Shown here: piece by piece, positions 61,773 to 64,000 of the stretch
Position numbering within the stretch: position 1 is the stretch's first letter
Layout: the number at the start of each line of letters is the position of its first letter
Assembly: GCF_003026365.1 (NCBI RefSeq)
Contig: NZ_PYOM01000004.1
Coordinates: forward strand, 1 to 64,000
Direction: 5' to 3'
Origin: Photobacterium angustum
GTDB lineage: Bacteria > Pseudomonadota > Gammaproteobacteria > Enterobacterales > Vibrionaceae
Length of the DNA stretch: 64,000 nt
Translations under genes and position numbers: made by a program
Notes under the pieces: model-generated
What the model saw: only the letters and a program-made list of their open reading frames with translations
Database searches by the model: none
What the model was told of the DNA's origin: nothing

Positions 61773-63407
61773 TTAGTGGGCGCTAATATTACGACATTGT
61801 GAAAATATATCTAGCTTAGGATCATAAACGTTCGTTTTGACATCCATCATGCCAAGCAATGAATGAAATAAATAATCCTGAGAATATCCCCCGGCGGCGG
61901 CTTCTTTCTCTAAACAACCACGATTAATATGCTGACTTTTTTGGTATTCAGGCGACAACCATAATATCAGAGGTACTGTAGTTTGCTCTTTCGGTGCAAT
62001 GGCATAAGGTAAACCATGCAAGTACACACCATCTTCACCTAATGATTCACCGTGATCGGCCATATAAAACATAGCTGTATTGGCATGGTGATCATCTTGC
62101 TTAAGCATATCAATTACTTGGCTCAAAATATGATCGGTATATAAAATCGTATTATCGTACGTATTCTTCACTTGTTGCTGAGTACAGTTTTGTAAATCAC
62201 TGGTATCACACGTGGGAGTAAACACTTTAAATTTTTCAGGATAGCGATCGTCATACGTTGGTCCATGACTACCAATGATATGTAAAACAATCATCGTATC
62301 TTGCTTAGCATCATCAATATATTGCTGTAAGCCTTTAAGTAAAATCTGATCATAACAAGAGCCGTTATGACATAAGCTAGGATCAATCTCAGCGGTCATT
62401 TCAATATGCTTAACACGATCACAAGCCCCTTTACAGCCACCATCATTGTCTTTCCATAACACATCAATACCTGCATGATGCAAGACATCTAATACACCAT
62501 CTTGATGGCGTGCTTTAACAGGATCATAATTCGCTTTGGTCATATCAGAAAACATACATGGCACTGAAGCAGCTGTTGCTGTACCACAGGATTTCACGTT
62601 CAGAAAACTGATCACATTGCGGGTTGCTAATTGTGGATTGGTATCACGCGTATAGCCATTTAATGAATAGTTCATAGAACGTGATGCTTCACCGAGTACC
62701 ATCACCACTACATTAGGTTTATTGGTTTTTGCTGTGATTGCCGCATGTTCATTTACAGCATCAGTGCCAATGTGGGTAAATGGCATATTCGCTTCAATTA
62801 ACTGGTAATGCGCATAACGATAGGTCGCTGATAAGTAATTAGTCGGATTAATTAAGGCTTTGATTTCTGAATGATTACGTACTAATGAAGCGTAATCTTT
62901 ATAATAGCCAGCCGCAATAATGCCGATCACAACCAACGAAATCACAACCGATAGCAATTTAGAGGCAAGTTCTTTGATAAAAGGCTTAAATTGCACCTTC
63001 ATCGACGTAAATATAATCGCGGGAACAATACCTATGACTAGTAACCATAGCCCACCACCTAAAGATAAATAGCTGGCTGCTTCACCAGTATTTGTCTCAA
63101 AAATATTAACGATCATGCCGTAATCAAAGAACACACCATAGCTATACATGCCATATGTTGCCAATGATGACAAAATAATCAGTAATGGGGTAAGTATGCG
63201 ATATATCCGAGGCCAGATGAGCAGTGTGAAAATAATATTCAGTGCTGCACAAATAAAAATAGGAATAGAAATAGCAAAAATAATGCTCTTTGGTGGCTGG
63301 CTCTCAAATAGCTCTGTGATATGTTGCCAAAGCGCAATATTTTGTATTGCCGTAAAAAAGAGTGCGACAAGCAGTGTATACAATACGCTGGTTAAGCGGA
63401 GTTTCAT
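61773..63407 (-). CDS. eptA: Lipid A phosphoethanolamine transferase (EptA-like)
   Basis: 544 aa from ATG 63,407 (TTG 63,422 is the upstream alternative). Five N-terminal membrane helices precede a periplasmic alkaline-phosphatase-fold domain. Catalytic residues are present: Glu in VLGEASR, nucleophile Thr in SCGTATAASVPCMF, and Asp-His in YMADHGESLGE, with HIIGSHGP and YLHG. Paired cysteines (GGCKGACDR, CHNGSCYD) match the disulfides of EptA/MCR. It moves phosphoethanolamine from phosphatidylethanolamine to lipid A, lowering negative charge and polymyxin binding. Followed by dgkA, which recycles the diacylglycerol by-product. Confidence 0.93.
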   Translation of the reverse strand: MKLRLTSVLYTLLVALFFTAIQNIALWQHITELFESQPPKSIIFAISIPIFICAALNIIFTLLIWPRIYRILTPLLIILSSLATYGMYSYGVFFDYGMIVNIFETNTGEAASYLSLGGGLWLLVIGIVPAIIFTSMKVQFKPFIKELASKLLSVVISLVVIGIIAAGYYKDYASLVRNHSEIKALINPTNYLSATYRYAHYQLIEANMPFTHIGTDAVNEHAAITAKTNKPNVVVMVLGEASRSMNYSLNGYTRDTNPQLATRNVISFLNVKSCGTATAASVPCMFSDMTKANYDPVKARHQDGVLDVLHHAGIDVLWKDNDGGCKGACDRVKHIEMTAEIDPSLCHNGSCYDQILLKGLQQYIDDAKQDTMIVLHIIGSHGPTYDDRYPEKFKVFTPTCDTSDLQNCTQQQVKNTYDNTILYTDHILSQVIDMLKQDDHHANTAMFYMADHGESLGEDGVYLHGLPYAIAPKEQTTVPLILWLSPEYQKSQHINRGCLEKEAAAGGYSQDYLFHSLLGMMDVKTNVYDPKLDIFSQCRNISAH

Positions 63408-63800
63408 TCTATCTATTCCCAAGAATAATTATCATAGTTATATAACGTCAACATAACTATGATAGAAGATGTTCACGATATAGGTTATGCCAGCCTTGGC
63501 GAACGGATCCTATTTTGGCGGCGAATTATATAGCCAAAAACATATAAATAACTAATATCTATATATATTGACTGGCATTTAAAATGAAAACAAAGATTCA
63601 ATTAATGAAAAGTAATGTTCTCATTTAGGTTCCTTGCACTCTTAATAAAGATAGAAGAAATATGCTCTTAGCACTTCTACCGATAAATAAAAACTTAAAG
63701 AGGTAAATCAACGCCGCCGTATTATGAACAAACAAGCAGTTAGTATCCTGACAAAAGATACGTAGATATCGCTATAAGCCCACTTATATATAAATAGATA
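63408..63800. other. Intergenic region upstream of eptA
   Basis: About 390 AT-rich bases. It holds the eptA promoter region and the far end of the GH63 terminator. No supported ORF; no PhoP- or PmrA-type direct repeat was recognised. Confidence 0.5.
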
Positions 63801-63833
63801 AAAAAACGCCGATACACATAGATATCGGCGTTT
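63801..63833 (-). terminator. Terminator of the GH63-family gene
   Basis: Minus strand AACGCCGATA/TATCGGCGTT with a short loop, then a T run. A second hairpin (TCAGCACT/AGTGCTGA) lies nearer the gene. Confidence 0.88.
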
Positions 63834-63889
63834 ATTTTGTCAGCACTTGAGGAATTAGTGCTGATCTAATCATAATGCTACTAAACGGG

Positions 63890-64000
<111 letters not shown>

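Noticed and set aside
61773-63407. Apparent loss of the EptA nucleophile (GEAS instead of GETS)
   Set aside because: The nucleophilic threonine of EptA/MCR enzymes lies about 40 residues later, in SCGT, which is intact; GE supplies only the metal-binding glutamate.

Overview
The window looks like a piece of a Vibrionaceae chromosome (Photobacterium or Vibrio; the genus is not settled by what I can read). Pointers are a LuxT-type TetR regulator, the divergent hdfR/maoP pair, a talB-tkt pair, speA-speB, small proteins of Vibrionaceae type, and one 126-bp integron attC site of the Vibrio (VCR-like) form. The base composition is AT-rich.

Bases ~200-20,980 are a ~20.8-kb mobile island between the end of an unidentified gene (3-107) and luxT. 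Its right end carries a four-gene minus-strand recombination module, intA-tfp-intB-srap (20,877-15,357), in the order reported for strand-biased circularizing integrative elements (SEs). The cargo is modular. From left to right: (i) an SF2 helicase, a winged-helix/coiled-coil protein and a divergent XRE repressor with two perfect palindromic operators, bracketed by ~23-bp inverted repeats; (ii) an endonuclease I gene whose signal peptide is read only from an ATT codon, plus an SOS-controlled Pol V-like operon with an unusual double-domain UmuD, bracketed by 67-68-bp imperfect direct repeats; (iii) two integron gene cassettes lying outside any integron; (iv) an isolated SOS-box promoter next to a 40-bp palindrome; (v) a two-gene unit whose main product is a 2,097-aa protein with an N-terminal PD-(D/E)xK nuclease-like domain, a STAND NTPase and a long helical repeat region. 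This is an AVAST-like antiphage candidate with a 237-aa partner read from a 98-bp overlapping frame. Three diverged ~60-82-bp repeats (354, 7573, 15100), each followed by a hairpin, separate the modules and suggest stepwise accretion.

Bases 21,068-64,000 are mostly ordinary chromosome: luxT, an L,D-transpeptidase-fold protein, an LRR-kinase, an acyl-CoA synthetase, a small bTHX-like ribosomal protein, a PNPOx-family/MocR/cupin group, tRNA-Asp and tRNA-Ser with a shared promoter, and a six-gene envelope cluster (two binding-protein/OmpA fusions, VWA, XpaC-like, TelA-like, unknown). These are followed by a small outer-membrane barrel, talB-tkt, a His-rich protein, a lone RibD deaminase domain, an M23 endopeptidase, an aspartoacylase-family protein, PBP1b, hdfR/maoP, an ATP-grasp ligase overlapping an FGase-DUF1704 protein, an organophosphate-type MFS transporter, SlyB, a DUF808 protein, speA-speB with a leader ORF and terminator, dgkA, an EptA-type lipid A phosphoethanolamine transferase, and the 3' end of a GH63 glucosidase.

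All calls come from reading the sequence and from memory of protein families. No database search was possible, and the island boundaries are approximate.
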